Source of the DNA: Corynebacterium imitans
GTDB lineage: Bacteria; Actinomycetota; Actinomycetes; Mycobacteriales; Mycobacteriaceae
Assembly (NCBI RefSeq): GCF_000739455.1
Contig: NZ_CP009211.1
Coordinates: 124,001-188,000, forward strand
Reading direction: 5' to 3'
Length of the DNA stretch: 64,000 bases
The notes under the pieces were generated by a model, which saw only the letters and a program-made list of their open reading frames with translations, was not told the DNA's origin and searched no databases. Each line of letters opens with the position of its first letter. Position 1 is the first letter of the stretch. Shown piece after piece: positions 19,171 to 28,079 of the stretch. A program made the translations under genes and the position numbers.

Positions 19171-20196
19171 TTAGAACACCTCGACGCGCCCGCCGAGCGA
19201 CTCGATCTGCTTGAGCTGCTGCACCCACCCCGGGGCGCCGGGGTGCAGGCGCATCACCGGGCGCGAGGAGATCTTGATGGGGGAGACCGACTCGCGACGC
19301 GCGCCCGAGCGGGCGTTCATGCGCGTGTAGGCGCGGTGTCCGTTTTCGGAAAGCTGCTTCATCGAAGGTGCCGGGCCGGAAAGGTCCTGGCGCGCGGTTT
19401 CGAGCAGCTCGACGTACTCGTCAAGCACGCGGACCAGGGACTCCGCATTCGTCTCGCACATGTTGCGCACCAGGGCGGGATCGGTGCCCGCGACGCGGGT
19501 CGCGCTTTTGAAAGACCCCGCTGCCAAAGACTGGGCGAGCGTGCCGCCCTTATCGCCCACTAGCGCCAGCGATTCTGCGAGCACGTGCGGCAGGTGGCTC
19601 ACCCGAGCGACGGCCTCGTCGTGTGGCGTGACGCGCACCGGGACGGCCTCAGCGCCGGTTGCGGCGGCGAGCTTGCACACCTGGGCGAACAACGCGGACC
19701 AGCAGTCGGGGACGCGGTCCACCTCAAGGGCGTAGTCGTATGTCACGACCCACGCGGCGTGGGAAAACAGGCCCTCCTTGGAGGCGACCCAGCCGGAGTG
19801 CTCCGTGCCCGCCATCGGGTGGCCGCCCACGTAACGCTCGCCCATGCCGCGGGCAAGGACGAGCTCGTAGACGGGCTTCTTCACCGAGACCACGTCGGTG
19901 ATCCCGCAGTCAGGCGCGTGGAGCTGGATCGCGTCGAGGATCTCGGCGACCGCGTCGAAGGGGACGGCGATGACGATGAGGGCGTCGTCGGCTTGAGCGC
20001 GCTGGAGGACGTCGACAAGCGAATTGCTCGCGTCGAAGCCATCGCGCTGCGCGGCGCGGGTGCCGTTGCGCGAGTGGGTGTAGCCGTAGGCGGTGTGCCC
20101 TTGGGCGACGAGATCGCGCAGCATGGAGCCGCCGATCAGCCCGAGGCCGATGATGCAGACTGGTTTGAGGCGGGTGCTTTGGTTCACACGTCTCAT
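19171..20196 (-). CDS. tyrA: Prephenate dehydrogenase (TyrA family)
   Basis: This 341-aa protein opens with a Rossmann nucleotide-binding motif (CIIGLGLIGGSM, about residue 14). It has the TyrA signature 'GGHPMAGTEHSGW' and the helical dimerisation domain after it, including 'VTPHDEAVARVSHLPHVLAE'. The enzyme oxidises prephenate (or arogenate in some corynebacteria) in tyrosine synthesis. The length fits the family. Its stop touches the end of the LAETG surface-protein gene on the other strand. It is divergent from the TadA-associated gene with about 40 bp between starts, so the promoters overlap. The cosubstrate choice cannot be settled from sequence here. Confidence 0.9.
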   Translation of the reverse strand: MRRVNQSTRLKPVCIIGLGLIGGSMLRDLVAQGHTAYGYTHSRNGTRAAQRDGFDASNSLVDVLQRAQADDALIVIAVPFDAVAEILDAIQLHAPDCGITDVVSVKKPVYELVLARGMGERYVGGHPMAGTEHSGWVASKEGLFSHAAWVVTYDYALEVDRVPDCWSALFAQVCKLAAATGAEAVPVRVTPHDEAVARVSHLPHVLAESLALVGDKGGTLAQSLAAGSFKSATRVAGTDPALVRNMCETNAESLVRVLDEYVELLETARQDLSGPAPSMKQLSENGHRAYTRMNARSGARRESVSPIKISSRPVMRLHPGAPGWVQQLKQIESLGGRVEVF

Positions 20197-20238
20197 TCTA
20201 ATGACATTGTCTCTCTGTGCCGACTACTGTGGGCGAGC

Positions 20239-20730
20239 ATGAGCGAGGATTACGCGGGCGGCTGGGCCGTCACGGTGGCGCAGCGCGAGGGCGCGTGGCA
20301 GGTGCGGGAGTATGAGGACAGGTTTGGGGACGTGGGGGCGTCGATAAGCGCGGTGCGTGCCCTGCGCAACGAGGGGCCCGCGTTCGCGATGCTCAACGTG
20401 GAGGACGACTACCTGGTGGTGCTGCGGCCCGGGCCTGCGCGGGCACTCGTGCTGCTTTCCGACGCGACGATGGCCGTCGACGACGACTTCGCCGAGGAAG
20501 TGCTCGCCGAGGCGGGGCTCGATGTGCCCGACATCGACCCTGACGAGCTGGACATGGTGGATGCGTGGGCCGACGGCGACTTCGACATCTTTGAAGACCT
20601 CGGCCTGTCCAACGAGCAGCTTAGCGTGCTGCTCGACGAGGACGCCGACCCGGAGGACCTGGCCTTCATGCTGGCCGACGAGCTGGGCTTCGGCGACGAG
20701 CTCGCCGACGCGCTCGGGAATGACAACTAG
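20239..20730 (+). CDS. tRNA adenosine deaminase-associated protein
   Basis: A 163-aa, strongly acidic protein of the family annotated as putative tRNA adenosine deaminase-associated protein in actinobacteria. It has an N-terminal alpha/beta part and a C-terminal Asp/Glu-rich helical part ('FEDLGLSNEQLSVLLDED'). I chose the ATG at MSEDYAGG; the frame is open far upstream but that region lies antisense to tyrA. It overlaps the start of tadA by 11 nt, which suggests translational coupling. Its biochemical role is unknown. Confidence 0.8.
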   Translation: MSEDYAGGWAVTVAQREGAWQVREYEDRFGDVGASISAVRALRNEGPAFAMLNVEDDYLVVLRPGPARALVLLSDATMAVDDDFAEEVLAEAGLDVPDIDPDELDMVDAWADGDFDIFEDLGLSNEQLSVLLDEDADPEDLAFMLADELGFGDELADALGNDN

Positions 20731-21187
20731 CGCGCCGCAGCGCCGGGCAGAGGCGCGGATGCGTGAGGCGCTCGCACTGGCGGCCGACACCCCGCCCGGC
20801 GATGTGCCGGTGGCCGCGCTCGTCTACGCACCGGACGGCCGGATCGTGGGGCGAGGAGTGAACCGGCGTGATGCGGACGGGGACCCCACCGCGCACGCGG
20901 AGGTCGAGGCGATCCGGGCGGCGGCGCGCGAGCTCGGCACGTGGCGGCTTGACGGCTGCGAGCTGGTGGTCACCTTAGAGCCGTGCACGATGTGCGCCGG
21001 GGCGATCCTGGGCGCGCGCATAAAATCGCTAGTCTTCGGCGCGTGGGAGCCCAAAACGGGTGCTGTCGGCTCGCTTTTCGACGCCCTGCGCGCCCCCCGT
21101 CACCTCCACACCGTCGAAGTCCATGGCGGAGTGCTGGCGGATAGGGCCGCCGCGCTCCTCGGGGATTTCTTCGCGGAGCTGCGGTAA
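20720..21187 (+). CDS. tadA: tRNA-specific adenosine deaminase TadA
   Basis: This 155-aa protein has the cytidine/adenosine deaminase zinc site: HAE (about residue 56, zinc ligand and proton shuttle) and PCTMC (about residue 90). TadA converts A34 to inosine in tRNA-Arg(ACG), the product of the two tRNA-Arg genes in this window. It is the distal gene of a two-gene unit with the TadA-associated gene. The start ATG lies inside the end of the upstream gene, and the length is normal for the family. Confidence 0.93.
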   Translation: MTTSAPQRRAEARMREALALAADTPPGDVPVAALVYAPDGRIVGRGVNRRDADGDPTAHAEVEAIRAAARELGTWRLDGCELVVTLEPCTMCAGAILGARIKSLVFGAWEPKTGAVGSLFDALRAPRHLHTVEVHGGVLADRAAALLGDFFAELR

Positions 21188-21274
21188 TCGCCTATGCCAA
21201 ATCGTTATACACGGCGGGCGTTTGCGTAGGTAGGGTGGGGCAAAGAGAGTATTTCTAATCTAAGGAGCATTGAC

Positions 21275-21487
21275 ATGGGTTTTGATGAGAAGGCAGACCA
21301 GCTGAAGGGCAAGGCCAAGGAGGCTGCCGGTGAGGTGACCGATAACGAGAAGCTCTCCAACGAGGGCAAGGCTGACCAGCTCTCCGGTGATGTCCGCGAG
21401 AAGCTCGAGGACGCAGGCGACGCGGTCAAGGACAAGTTCAACGAGGTTGCTGGCAAGGTCCAGGACAAGCTGGACGAGGACAAGTAA
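21275..21487 (+). CDS. CsbD-like stress protein
   Basis: A 70-aa, highly charged helical protein of the CsbD family, with 'DEKADQLKGKAKEAAGEVTD' at the N-terminus and two related KAD-x-L-x-G-D/KGK segments. CsbD proteins are general-stress induced in Bacillus (SigB regulon); their molecular function is unknown. A ribosome site AAGGAG lies 9 nt before ATG. The upstream stretch contains GTTTGCG and GGGTGGGG elements that may be part of a stress-sigma promoter, which is only a guess. It is monocistronic between tadA and tRNA-Ser. Confidence 0.85.
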   Translation: MGFDEKADQLKGKAKEAAGEVTDNEKLSNEGKADQLSGDVREKLEDAGDAVKDKFNEVAGKVQDKLDEDK

Positions 21488-21537
21488 ACCGTCCAAGGAT
21501 TTGGTGCCGGGCGCGCCTAACCGTTATTCTGTTTGGC

Positions 21538-21625
21538 GGTAGCGTGTCCGAGCGGCCGAAGGTACTCGCCTCGAAAGCGAGTGAGGGTAAAACCTCCGCG
21601 GGTTCAAATCCCGCCGCTACCGCCA
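21538..21625 (+). tRNA. tRNA-Ser (anticodon CGA), CCA encoded
   Basis: The acceptor arm GGTAGCG/CGCTACC, a long variable arm and the anticodon loop CTCGAAA (CGA) identify a class II serine tRNA. CCA is encoded. Confidence 0.95.
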
Positions 21626-21630
21626 AATGC

Positions 21631-21668
21631 AGTGGCGCACCCCATTAACCGGGGTGCGCCACTTTTTC
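21631..21668 (+). terminator. Rho-independent terminator after tRNA-Ser(CGA)
   Basis: A 13-bp perfect stem (AGTGGCGCACCCC with GGGGTGCGCCACT) around a 7-nt loop is followed by five T. Confidence 0.93.
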
Positions 21669-21753
21669 TTTAGCCTGCGTGGCTCGCCCACTATGATGGG
21701 CCGAGTACTTGCACGCGTTTTTACACCTCAACACCCGAAGGGCCGTGTGATCT

Positions 21754-24177
21754 GTGGCGAAGCTTCTCTTCCGTCTGGGGCGATGGTCGTTCCTGCACAA
21801 GTGGCGGGTCATCGTGGCCTGGCTGCTCATCCTCGGCGCTACTGCGGGCGCAGCGTTGTCGCTCATGCGTCCCTTTACCTCAGAGTTCGCCATCTCCGGC
21901 ACCCCGGCGATCTCCGCGCTGGACACCTTAGAGGAGAACTTCCCCGGCGAGGGCAACGTGGCGACCGCGCCGGGCGTGAACCTCGTGTTTGCGGCCCCCG
22001 AGGGCCGCACGCTGGACGAGCCGGAGTACATGGAGGCGATGGACGAAACCGTCGGCTACATCCGCGAACACTTGGAAGGCCTGACCGGCACTGAGCGCTT
22101 CGGCAACCCGGTGGAGGTCAACAAAGAGCTGCAGGACATGATCGTCGGTCAGATGACGGAGATGGGCCTGCCGGAAGAAACCGCGCAAGCCGACGCCTAC
22201 AATCTGCGCCTGGTCTCGGACGACGGCCGGATCGGCTACACCACCTTCGAGTTCGGCGCGGAGTCCTCCATGTCGGTGGACCAGGCGGACCGAGACGTGG
22301 TCACCGAGGCGATGGAGCTCGGCCGCGAGGCGGGCCTACAGGTCGAGGCCGGCGGCGCCGGTTTCGGCGACCCGATCGAGATCAACACGACCTCGGAGCT
22401 CATCGGCATCGGCGTGGCGTTCTTGGTCCTGCTGGTCACGTTCGGGTCGTTTGCGGCGTCGACAATGCCGATTGTCACCGCGATCGTGGGCGTGGGCATC
22501 GGCGCGCTCACAATCGTGCTGACCACCCACTGGGTGGAGCTCAACGACGTGACCCCGGTGCTGGCGGTGATGATCGGGCTGGCAGTGGGCATCGACTACG
22601 CACTGTTCATCTTGTCGCGCTACCGGCAGGAGCGACACTCACTCCCAGGTCCGGAGGCCGCCGGCATGGCGGTCGGCACCGCGGGTTCGTCCGTGGTCTT
22701 CGCCGGCACGACCGTGTTTGTCGCGCTCGTGGCGCTGGTGCTCGCGGGGATCGAGTTCTTGTCCTGGATGGGCCTGGCCGCAGCCTTTACCGTGCTTGTG
22801 TCCGTACTGGTGGCGCTCACCCTGCTGCCCGCGCTTTTGGGCCTGTGGGGCGAGCGTGCCTTCGCCGGGCGAATCCCCGGCATCGCAGGGCATTCGGGCC
22901 CGGGCGAGCGCCCTGCCAAGGACCTGGACGCTAAATCCATGGGCCGCAGCTGGGTCAACCTCGTGCGCCGTTTCCCGGCTGCCGTGATGGCGCTCGTGGT
23001 GCTTGGACTGGGCGCGCTTTCCGCCCCGGTGCTGGGCCTGGAGATGGCGCTGCCGTCTGACAGCACCTCCAACGTGGATACCACGCAGCGTAAATCTGCC
23101 GACCTCATGGCAGAGGGCTTCGGCCCCGGCGTGAATGCCCCGTTCTTGATTGTGGTGGACGCGCATGCGGCCGACCCCTCGTCGCAAAGCTTGCAGCCCT
23201 ACATGGACGCGATCCCTGACGACACGGGCGGCGCTCAGAAGGCGGCGCTGGCCTCGTTCATGTACGCGGTCGGGCAGGCGAATACGGTCAACGGGATCGA
23301 ACACGCGCAGCTCATCGGCGCTAACGAAGACATGACCGCCGCGCAGATTGTCGCCCACCCGCAGGGCGGACCGGAGGAGGAGTACACCCTGGACGTGGCC
23401 CACGGCCTGCGGCAGACCCTGCACGAGGTCGAGGACGCCACCGGCGTGACGATCGGGCTGACCGGCTTGACGGCGGTGCAGATGGACATCACCGAGGAGC
23501 TCAGCGGGGCGATGCCGCTCTACCTGGCGATCGTGGTGGGCCTGGCGATCCTGCTGCTGATGATCGTGTTCCGCTCCATCATGGTGCCGCTGGTCGCAGG
23601 CCTGGGCTTCTTGCTCTCGGTCGGCGCGGCCTTCGGCGTGACCGTCCTGTTCTGGCAGGAAGGGCTGTTCGGCCTGGTCAACACGCCAGGTCCCATCCTG
23701 TCGTTTTTGCCCATCTTCCTCATCGGTGTGACCTTCGGCCTGGCCATGGACTACCAGGTCTTTTTGGTCACCCGCATGCGCGAGCACTACCTCAAGCTGC
23801 GCCGCGAAGGCGACCCGGAAGCCGAAATCCGCGCCGTGCACGAGTCCACCATCGAGGGCTTCGCCCAGGGCGCGCGCGTGGTCACCGCGGCGGCAATCAT
23901 CATGATCGCGGTGTTCGTCGCTTTTATTAACCAGCCGCTGCCGTTCATTCAGATCTTCGGCTTCGCGCTCGGGGCCGCCGTGCTTTTCGACGCCTTCTTC
24001 ATACGCATGTCCCTCGTCCCCGCCACCATGTTCCTCTTGGGACGCTCCACGTGGTGGATGCCCCACTGGCTGGACCGGATCCTGCCGCACGTAGACGTGG
24101 AGGGCACCGGCCTGGAGCGCGAGTTTGAGGACCAAAGAGACACCCCTGAGACCGAAGAATTGGAGCCCGCCCGATGA
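21754..24177 (+). CDS. MMPL-family (RND superfamily) membrane transporter
   Basis: This 807-aa protein has the MMPL layout: one N-terminal span, a large extracellular loop, five spans (about 210-370), a second loop, then five more spans (about 575-760). Typical motifs are 'GLAVGIDYALFILSRYRQE' in the first half and 'TFGLAMDYQVFLVTRMREHY' in the second, each carrying the Asp-Tyr pair used in proton relay. Mycobacterial and corynebacterial MmpLs export mycolic-acid glycolipids or drugs. This one lacks the long C-terminal tail of MmpL3, so a drug or small-lipid exporter is more likely. The start is GTG. Its stop overlaps the tgt start by 4 nt. Confidence 0.85.
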   Translation: MAKLLFRLGRWSFLHKWRVIVAWLLILGATAGAALSLMRPFTSEFAISGTPAISALDTLEENFPGEGNVATAPGVNLVFAAPEGRTLDEPEYMEAMDETVGYIREHLEGLTGTERFGNPVEVNKELQDMIVGQMTEMGLPEETAQADAYNLRLVSDDGRIGYTTFEFGAESSMSVDQADRDVVTEAMELGREAGLQVEAGGAGFGDPIEINTTSELIGIGVAFLVLLVTFGSFAASTMPIVTAIVGVGIGALTIVLTTHWVELNDVTPVLAVMIGLAVGIDYALFILSRYRQERHSLPGPEAAGMAVGTAGSSVVFAGTTVFVALVALVLAGIEFLSWMGLAAAFTVLVSVLVALTLLPALLGLWGERAFAGRIPGIAGHSGPGERPAKDLDAKSMGRSWVNLVRRFPAAVMALVVLGLGALSAPVLGLEMALPSDSTSNVDTTQRKSADLMAEGFGPGVNAPFLIVVDAHAADPSSQSLQPYMDAIPDDTGGAQKAALASFMYAVGQANTVNGIEHAQLIGANEDMTAAQIVAHPQGGPEEEYTLDVAHGLRQTLHEVEDATGVTIGLTGLTAVQMDITEELSGAMPLYLAIVVGLAILLLMIVFRSIMVPLVAGLGFLLSVGAAFGVTVLFWQEGLFGLVNTPGPILSFLPIFLIGVTFGLAMDYQVFLVTRMREHYLKLRREGDPEAEIRAVHESTIEGFAQGARVVTAAAIIMIAVFVAFINQPLPFIQIFGFALGAAVLFDAFFIRMSLVPATMFLLGRSTWWMPHWLDRILPHVDVEGTGLEREFEDQRDTPETEELEPAR

Positions 24178-25415
24178 GTACAGACCTTTCCTTTGACGTT
24201 GGCACCGAGCTGGGCCGCGCCCGTACCGGCACGATCCACACCCCGCACGGCGACATCCAAACGCCCGCGTTCATCCCGGTGGCCACGAAGGCGACGGTGA
24301 AGACGCTCACCCCGGAGCAGATCCGCGGCACCGGTGCCCAGGCCATCCTTTCCAACGCCTACCACCTGTACCTGCAGCCGGGGCCGGAGATCGTCGACGA
24401 AGCAGGCGGAGTCGCCGCCTTTGAAAACTGGCACGGGCCCACCTACACCGATTCCGGCGGCTTCCAGGTAATGAGTCTGGGCGTTGGCTTCAAGAAGGTG
24501 CTGGCGATGGACGTCGCGGATCTGCACGAAAGCGACATCCGCGCAGCGAACAAGGACCGCATGGCCCGCGTTGACGACGACGGGGTCGACTTCAAGTCCT
24601 TCATCGACGGCTCCCTGCACCGCTTCACCCCGGAGGTGAGCATGCAGATCCAGCACCAGCTCGGCGCCGACATCATGTTCGCCTTCGACGAGCTGACCAC
24701 CCTGGTGGACACGCGCGAGTACCAGGAACACTCCGTGGAGCGCACCCGCCGCTGGGCGAAGCGCTGCCTCGACGAGCACGACCGGCTTACCCGCGCCCGC
24801 ACCGGCAAGCCCCTGCAGTCGCTGTGGGGCGTGGTCCAGGGCGCACAATACGAGGACCTGCGCCGCCAGGCGACCCGCGGTCTGCTCGAGCTGGACCGCG
24901 CCGCCCGCGAGGAAGGCAAGCGCGGCTTCGGCGGCTTCGGCATCGGCGGCGCGCTGGAGAAGGAAAACCTGGGCACCATCGTCGGCTGGGTCACCGACGA
25001 GCTTCCCGCGGACAAGCCCCGCCACCTGTTGGGGATTTCCGAGCCTGACGACATCTTCACCGCGGTCGAGGCCGGCGCGGACACCTTCGACTGCGTCGCC
25101 CCGACCCGGCTCGGTCGCCGCGGCGGCGTCTACACTCTCGACGGGCGAATGAACCTCGCCGGGGCCCGCTTCAAGCGCGACTTCTCCGGCGTGGACGAGG
25201 AGTTCGGCGGCTACGTCTCCGAGAACTACTCCCGCGCCTACATCCACCATCTGCTGAAGGCGAAGGAATTCCTGGCCGGCACGCTGTGCACGATCCACAA
25301 CCTGGAGTTCATGATCCGGCTCGTGGACAACATCCGCGCGGCCATCGACGCCGGCGACTATGAGGCGTACCGCGACGAGTTCATGGGGCGGTACTACGCG
25401 AATGCGCGCAAGTGA
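24174..25415 (+). CDS. tgt: tRNA-guanine transglycosylase, divergent, without the zinc cysteines
   Basis: The protein has 413 aa. Both catalytic aspartates are in recognisable motifs, 'TYTDSGGFQVMSLG' and 'DTFDCVAPTRLGRRGG', and VQG and 'NYSRAYIHHL' are conserved. TGT exchanges guanine-34 of GUN-anticodon tRNAs for preQ1 in most bacteria, or for queuine in eukaryotes. Three zinc cysteines of the usual C-x-C-x-x-C are replaced: the segment reads 'VDEEFGGYVSENYS' (Phe, Gly, Ser), while the fourth ligand His is kept in 'TIHNLEF'. The FDEC motif reads FDEL, and the usual GGLAVGE segment reads GGALEKE. It overlaps the MMPL gene by ATGA. With the transporter and GluQRS genes near 42 kb it suggests salvage. 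Confidence 0.88.
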   Translation: MSTDLSFDVGTELGRARTGTIHTPHGDIQTPAFIPVATKATVKTLTPEQIRGTGAQAILSNAYHLYLQPGPEIVDEAGGVAAFENWHGPTYTDSGGFQVMSLGVGFKKVLAMDVADLHESDIRAANKDRMARVDDDGVDFKSFIDGSLHRFTPEVSMQIQHQLGADIMFAFDELTTLVDTREYQEHSVERTRRWAKRCLDEHDRLTRARTGKPLQSLWGVVQGAQYEDLRRQATRGLLELDRAAREEGKRGFGGFGIGGALEKENLGTIVGWVTDELPADKPRHLLGISEPDDIFTAVEAGADTFDCVAPTRLGRRGGVYTLDGRMNLAGARFKRDFSGVDEEFGGYVSENYSRAYIHHLLKAKEFLAGTLCTIHNLEFMIRLVDNIRAAIDAGDYEAYRDEFMGRYYANARK

Positions 25416-25427
25416 CCAGGGATAACG

Positions 25428-25447
25428 AACTTTTCGCCGAAAAGTTA
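25428..25447. repeat. Palindrome AACTTTTCGCCG..., copy 2 (one extra A)
   Basis: AACTTTTCGCCGAAAAAGTT differs from the other two intergenic copies by one additional A. It lies 13 bp after the tgt stop and is followed by AGCTTTTTGG. It may end tgt transcription. Confidence 0.55.
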
Positions 25448-25471
25448 GCTTTTTGGCCTCCCATTGCAGCT

Positions 25472-25489
25472 ATGTGTTAAGCCACATAA
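25472..25489. promoter_or_regulatory. Inverted repeat, possible operator of the HTH gene
   Basis: TATGTG-TTAAGC-CACATA is a perfect 6-bp inverted repeat 41 bp before the HTH gene start. HTH_3 regulators commonly bind such sites to control their own gene. The assignment rests on position and symmetry only. Confidence 0.4.
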
Positions 25490-25530
25490 AGTAGTGCTTA
25501 CTCAATGCGGCAGAGAGGGAGGCGCGGGTA

Positions 25531-25854
25531 ATGTCCACGACGAAGTACGAAGAGTTCATCAAGCCGTACAAAGAGGGCGCTTCGGCCGAGGCGAAGCTGG
25601 TGTACGAGGCGGCGGCGGGCGCTTTCAGGGCAGAGATCGCCGAGCGCGACGCTATCGGGACGACATTGGCTACCGTGCGGAAAAATAGGCGTCTATCCCA
25701 GCAAGCGGTGGCCGATGGCGCCGGGATTCAGCAGGCTGAACTTAGCCGAATCGAGAATGGGCTGGGGAACCCGACGGTTGATACTCTGCTGAAGATTCTC
25801 GCCGCGCTGGACTTGCGGATGACTATTGAGTCACCGCATGACCAGCGACAATAA
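25531..25854 (+). CDS. XRE-family HTH protein (HigA-like), no toxin partner visible
   Basis: A 107-aa protein with an N-terminal helical arm (1-45) and a Cro/C1-type HTH ('LSQQAVADGAGIQQAELSRIE', about 54-73). The layout, with a long arm before a C-terminal HTH, is that of HigA-type antitoxins. No RelE/HigB-like gene lies beside it: the upstream gene is tgt and the downstream one is the split ABC permease. It may be an orphan antitoxin or a stand-alone repressor. Its stop codon merges with a palindrome and the convergent permease stop. Confidence 0.72.
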   Translation: MSTTKYEEFIKPYKEGASAEAKLVYEAAAGAFRAEIAERDAIGTTLATVRKNRRLSQQAVADGAGIQQAELSRIENGLGNPTVDTLLKILAALDLRMTIESPHDQRQ

Positions 25855-25872
25855 ACTTTTCGCCGAAAAGTT
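25854..25872. repeat. Palindrome spanning two convergent stop codons, copy 3
   Basis: AACTTTTCGCCGAAAAGTT is a perfect inverted repeat (odd centre) that overlaps the last base of the HTH-gene stop and the stop of the leftward permease gene. This is the same arrangement as at 3332. Confidence 0.7.
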
Positions 25873-28079
25873 AGTCGGCAATTGCCTCCAGCGGCCCGGT
25901 CGCCGCTGCGCGCCGGGCCGGCCAGAGCGCGGCGAGTACACCCACGACCAATGAGCCCAAAAGCACGATGCCGATCATACGCGCGGGCACGATGATCGAG
26001 GACATGCCCTGACTCTCCAGCACGGTGAGGAAGGCCCAGCCGAGGCCCAGCCCGAGGAGCACGCCGAGGACCGCGCCGAAGACGGACATCTGCACCGACT
26101 CGAGCGTGATCATGGTGCGCACCTGCCTGCGCTGCGTACCCACCGCGCGCAGCATGCCGATCTCCTGGCGGCGCTCGATGACAGACAGCGTGAGCGTGTT
26201 GATGATGCCCAGCACCGCGATGATCACGGCAAGCGAGAGTAGAGCGTAGAGGATGAACAGCATCTGGTCGATCAGCGCTCCGGTCTCGCCGGCGGCGTCT
26301 TCGGCGGAGCGGACTTGCACCACGATGTCGTGGCGCACGGCGTCCTCGAGGTTCGCGCGCAGCTTCTCGACGTCCACGCTGCCGTCACCGCCGACGCCCA
26401 CCATCAGGATCGTCTCCGCCCGCCACGTCGCTATCTTCGCGGCGGCCTGCGCGGAGACGACGAAGGTCTGCAGCACATTCGAGTCTTCAAAGATGCCGCC
26501 CACGGTCACCGTCGTCGTCTCGGTGGACACACCGGGCGCGGCAAGCTCGATGGTGTCGCCGACGTGCCAGCCGCGCTCGGCGGCGATGTGGGAGGGCGCG
26601 ATCAGCGTGTCGCCGTTTAGGTCCGCGGAGCCTTCCACCATGTTGAGCTGGAGCAGGTCCGCGGCGTCGCCGTGGATCAGGTCGGTGGCACCGACCTGCC
26701 CGAGCTGGTGGCCGTACTCGCCGTCCACCGTCACGGGTGCTTGGCTGTAGCTGGTGATGGTGCCGACTCCGTGGACGTCGGCAAGCCGCTCCGGCAGATC
26801 GCTGGGCACGGGGAAGGAGCCGAGGTCGGGGCCGTAGAGGACGTAGTCGGCGCTGAATTCGCTTTTCGCCATGTCGTCGACCGAGTGCTTCATGCTCGCG
26901 CCCAGCATGCCGATCACGGTGACCAGCGCGATGCCCAGCATGAGCGCGAAGGCGGTGGTGGCGGTGCGGCGCGGGTTGCGGCTCGTGTTCGTGGACGCCA
27001 GCTTGCCGACGGCCCCGAAAGGCAACCCGATCGCCCGCCCAAACGGCGGCACCACTGGCAGGCTGAGCGCGGGCCCGGCGAGGAACAGGCCGCTAATCGC
27101 GCCAAGCGCGGCCACACCGACGAGCGCGGCCCGGCGCCCGGTGGAGCCGTCCTCCCAGCCCATGGCGGCGGCCGCCGCGGCCACGCCAAGAACGATGAGG
27201 ATAAGCCCGGCGATGGTGCGGGCCTTGAGCGGTTGCGGGGTGGCGGACTCGCTGGCGCGCATCGCCTCGACTGGGCGGACCTTGCCCGCGCGGCGGGCCG
27301 GTGCGAGTGCGGAGCAAATGGTGACCACGGTGCCGACGACCAGCGGCACCAGGACTGCTTGCCAGGTCAGGCCGAGCCCGGTGTCGGGAAGCTCCATGCC
27401 GTAAGTGCGCATCGCCACCTTGATCGCGGCGACGAGCCCCACGCCGCCAGCCACGCCGAGAGCGGAGCCGAGCACGCCGACGAGCGCGGACTCTAACGCC
27501 ACCGAGCGCGTGATCTGGCCGCGGGTGGCACCGATCGCGCGCAGCAGCGCGAACTCCTTGGTGCGCTGCGCCACGATCATGGAGAAGGTATTGGCGATGA
27601 GGAAGGTGCCCACCAGCAGTCCCACCAGCGCGAAGGCGATGAGGAAGTAGCTGACAAAGCTCAACGCGTCGCGGATCTGCTTGCTGGTTTCCTCCGCGAC
27701 CGATTCGCCGGTGTTGATATCTAGGTCGGGGTGGCTCGTGCGCAGCTTGTCGACGAGCGCTTCCGGCTCTGTGCCCTGACCCGCGACGGTCAGCGCGGGC
27801 ACCGTGTCGTCCTGCGTGTAGTACTCCGTGTAGGTCTCCGGACTGACTCGGAACAGCAGGGAGGACTGCTGGGCGAGTTCATGGTCGTAGAAGCCGGTGA
27901 CGGTGATGTCCTGGCGTCCATCCCTATCGACCACGATGAGGCGCTCGCCGAGTTCGATGCCGTAGTTTTCCGCGCCGTTGCGGTTGACTACGGCCTCGCC
28001 AATTTCGTCTGGGGCGTGGCCGTCGACAAGCTCGGTGGGCGCGCCCACGGCCTCGTCGGGGCCGTAATAGAGGCCTAGG
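25871..28079 (-). pseudogene. ABC transporter permease (FtsX/MacB type), 3' part, split by a nested transposon
   Basis: This is the C-terminal 736 codons of an FtsX-type permease. It contains an extracytoplasmic MacB-PCD-like segment, a first FtsX domain ('FSMIVAQRTKEFALLRAIGA'), a second periplasmic part and a second FtsX domain ('VIERRQEIGMLRAVGTQRRQ'). The 5' part lies at 38637-38968. Joining 38968-38637 to 28073-25871, with the 6-bp duplication CCTAGG counted once, gives 2535 nt, an unbroken frame of 844 codons plus stop. The join reads GASRLG-LYYGPDE. The gene is therefore a recent knockout with no other decay visible. The intact ATPase gene lies beyond the transposon. Confidence 0.93.

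Noticed and set aside
19585..20238. Upstream extension of the TadA-associated protein
   Set aside because: The open frame lies antisense to tyrA; the family start is the ATG at 20239.
22639..24135. 498-codon open frame antisense to the MMPL gene
   Set aside because: A shadow frame. The plus-strand product has the full MMPL topology.
25531..25854. Complete toxin-antitoxin pair
   Set aside because: Only the HTH gene is present. No toxin-like frame lies within the short gaps on either side.
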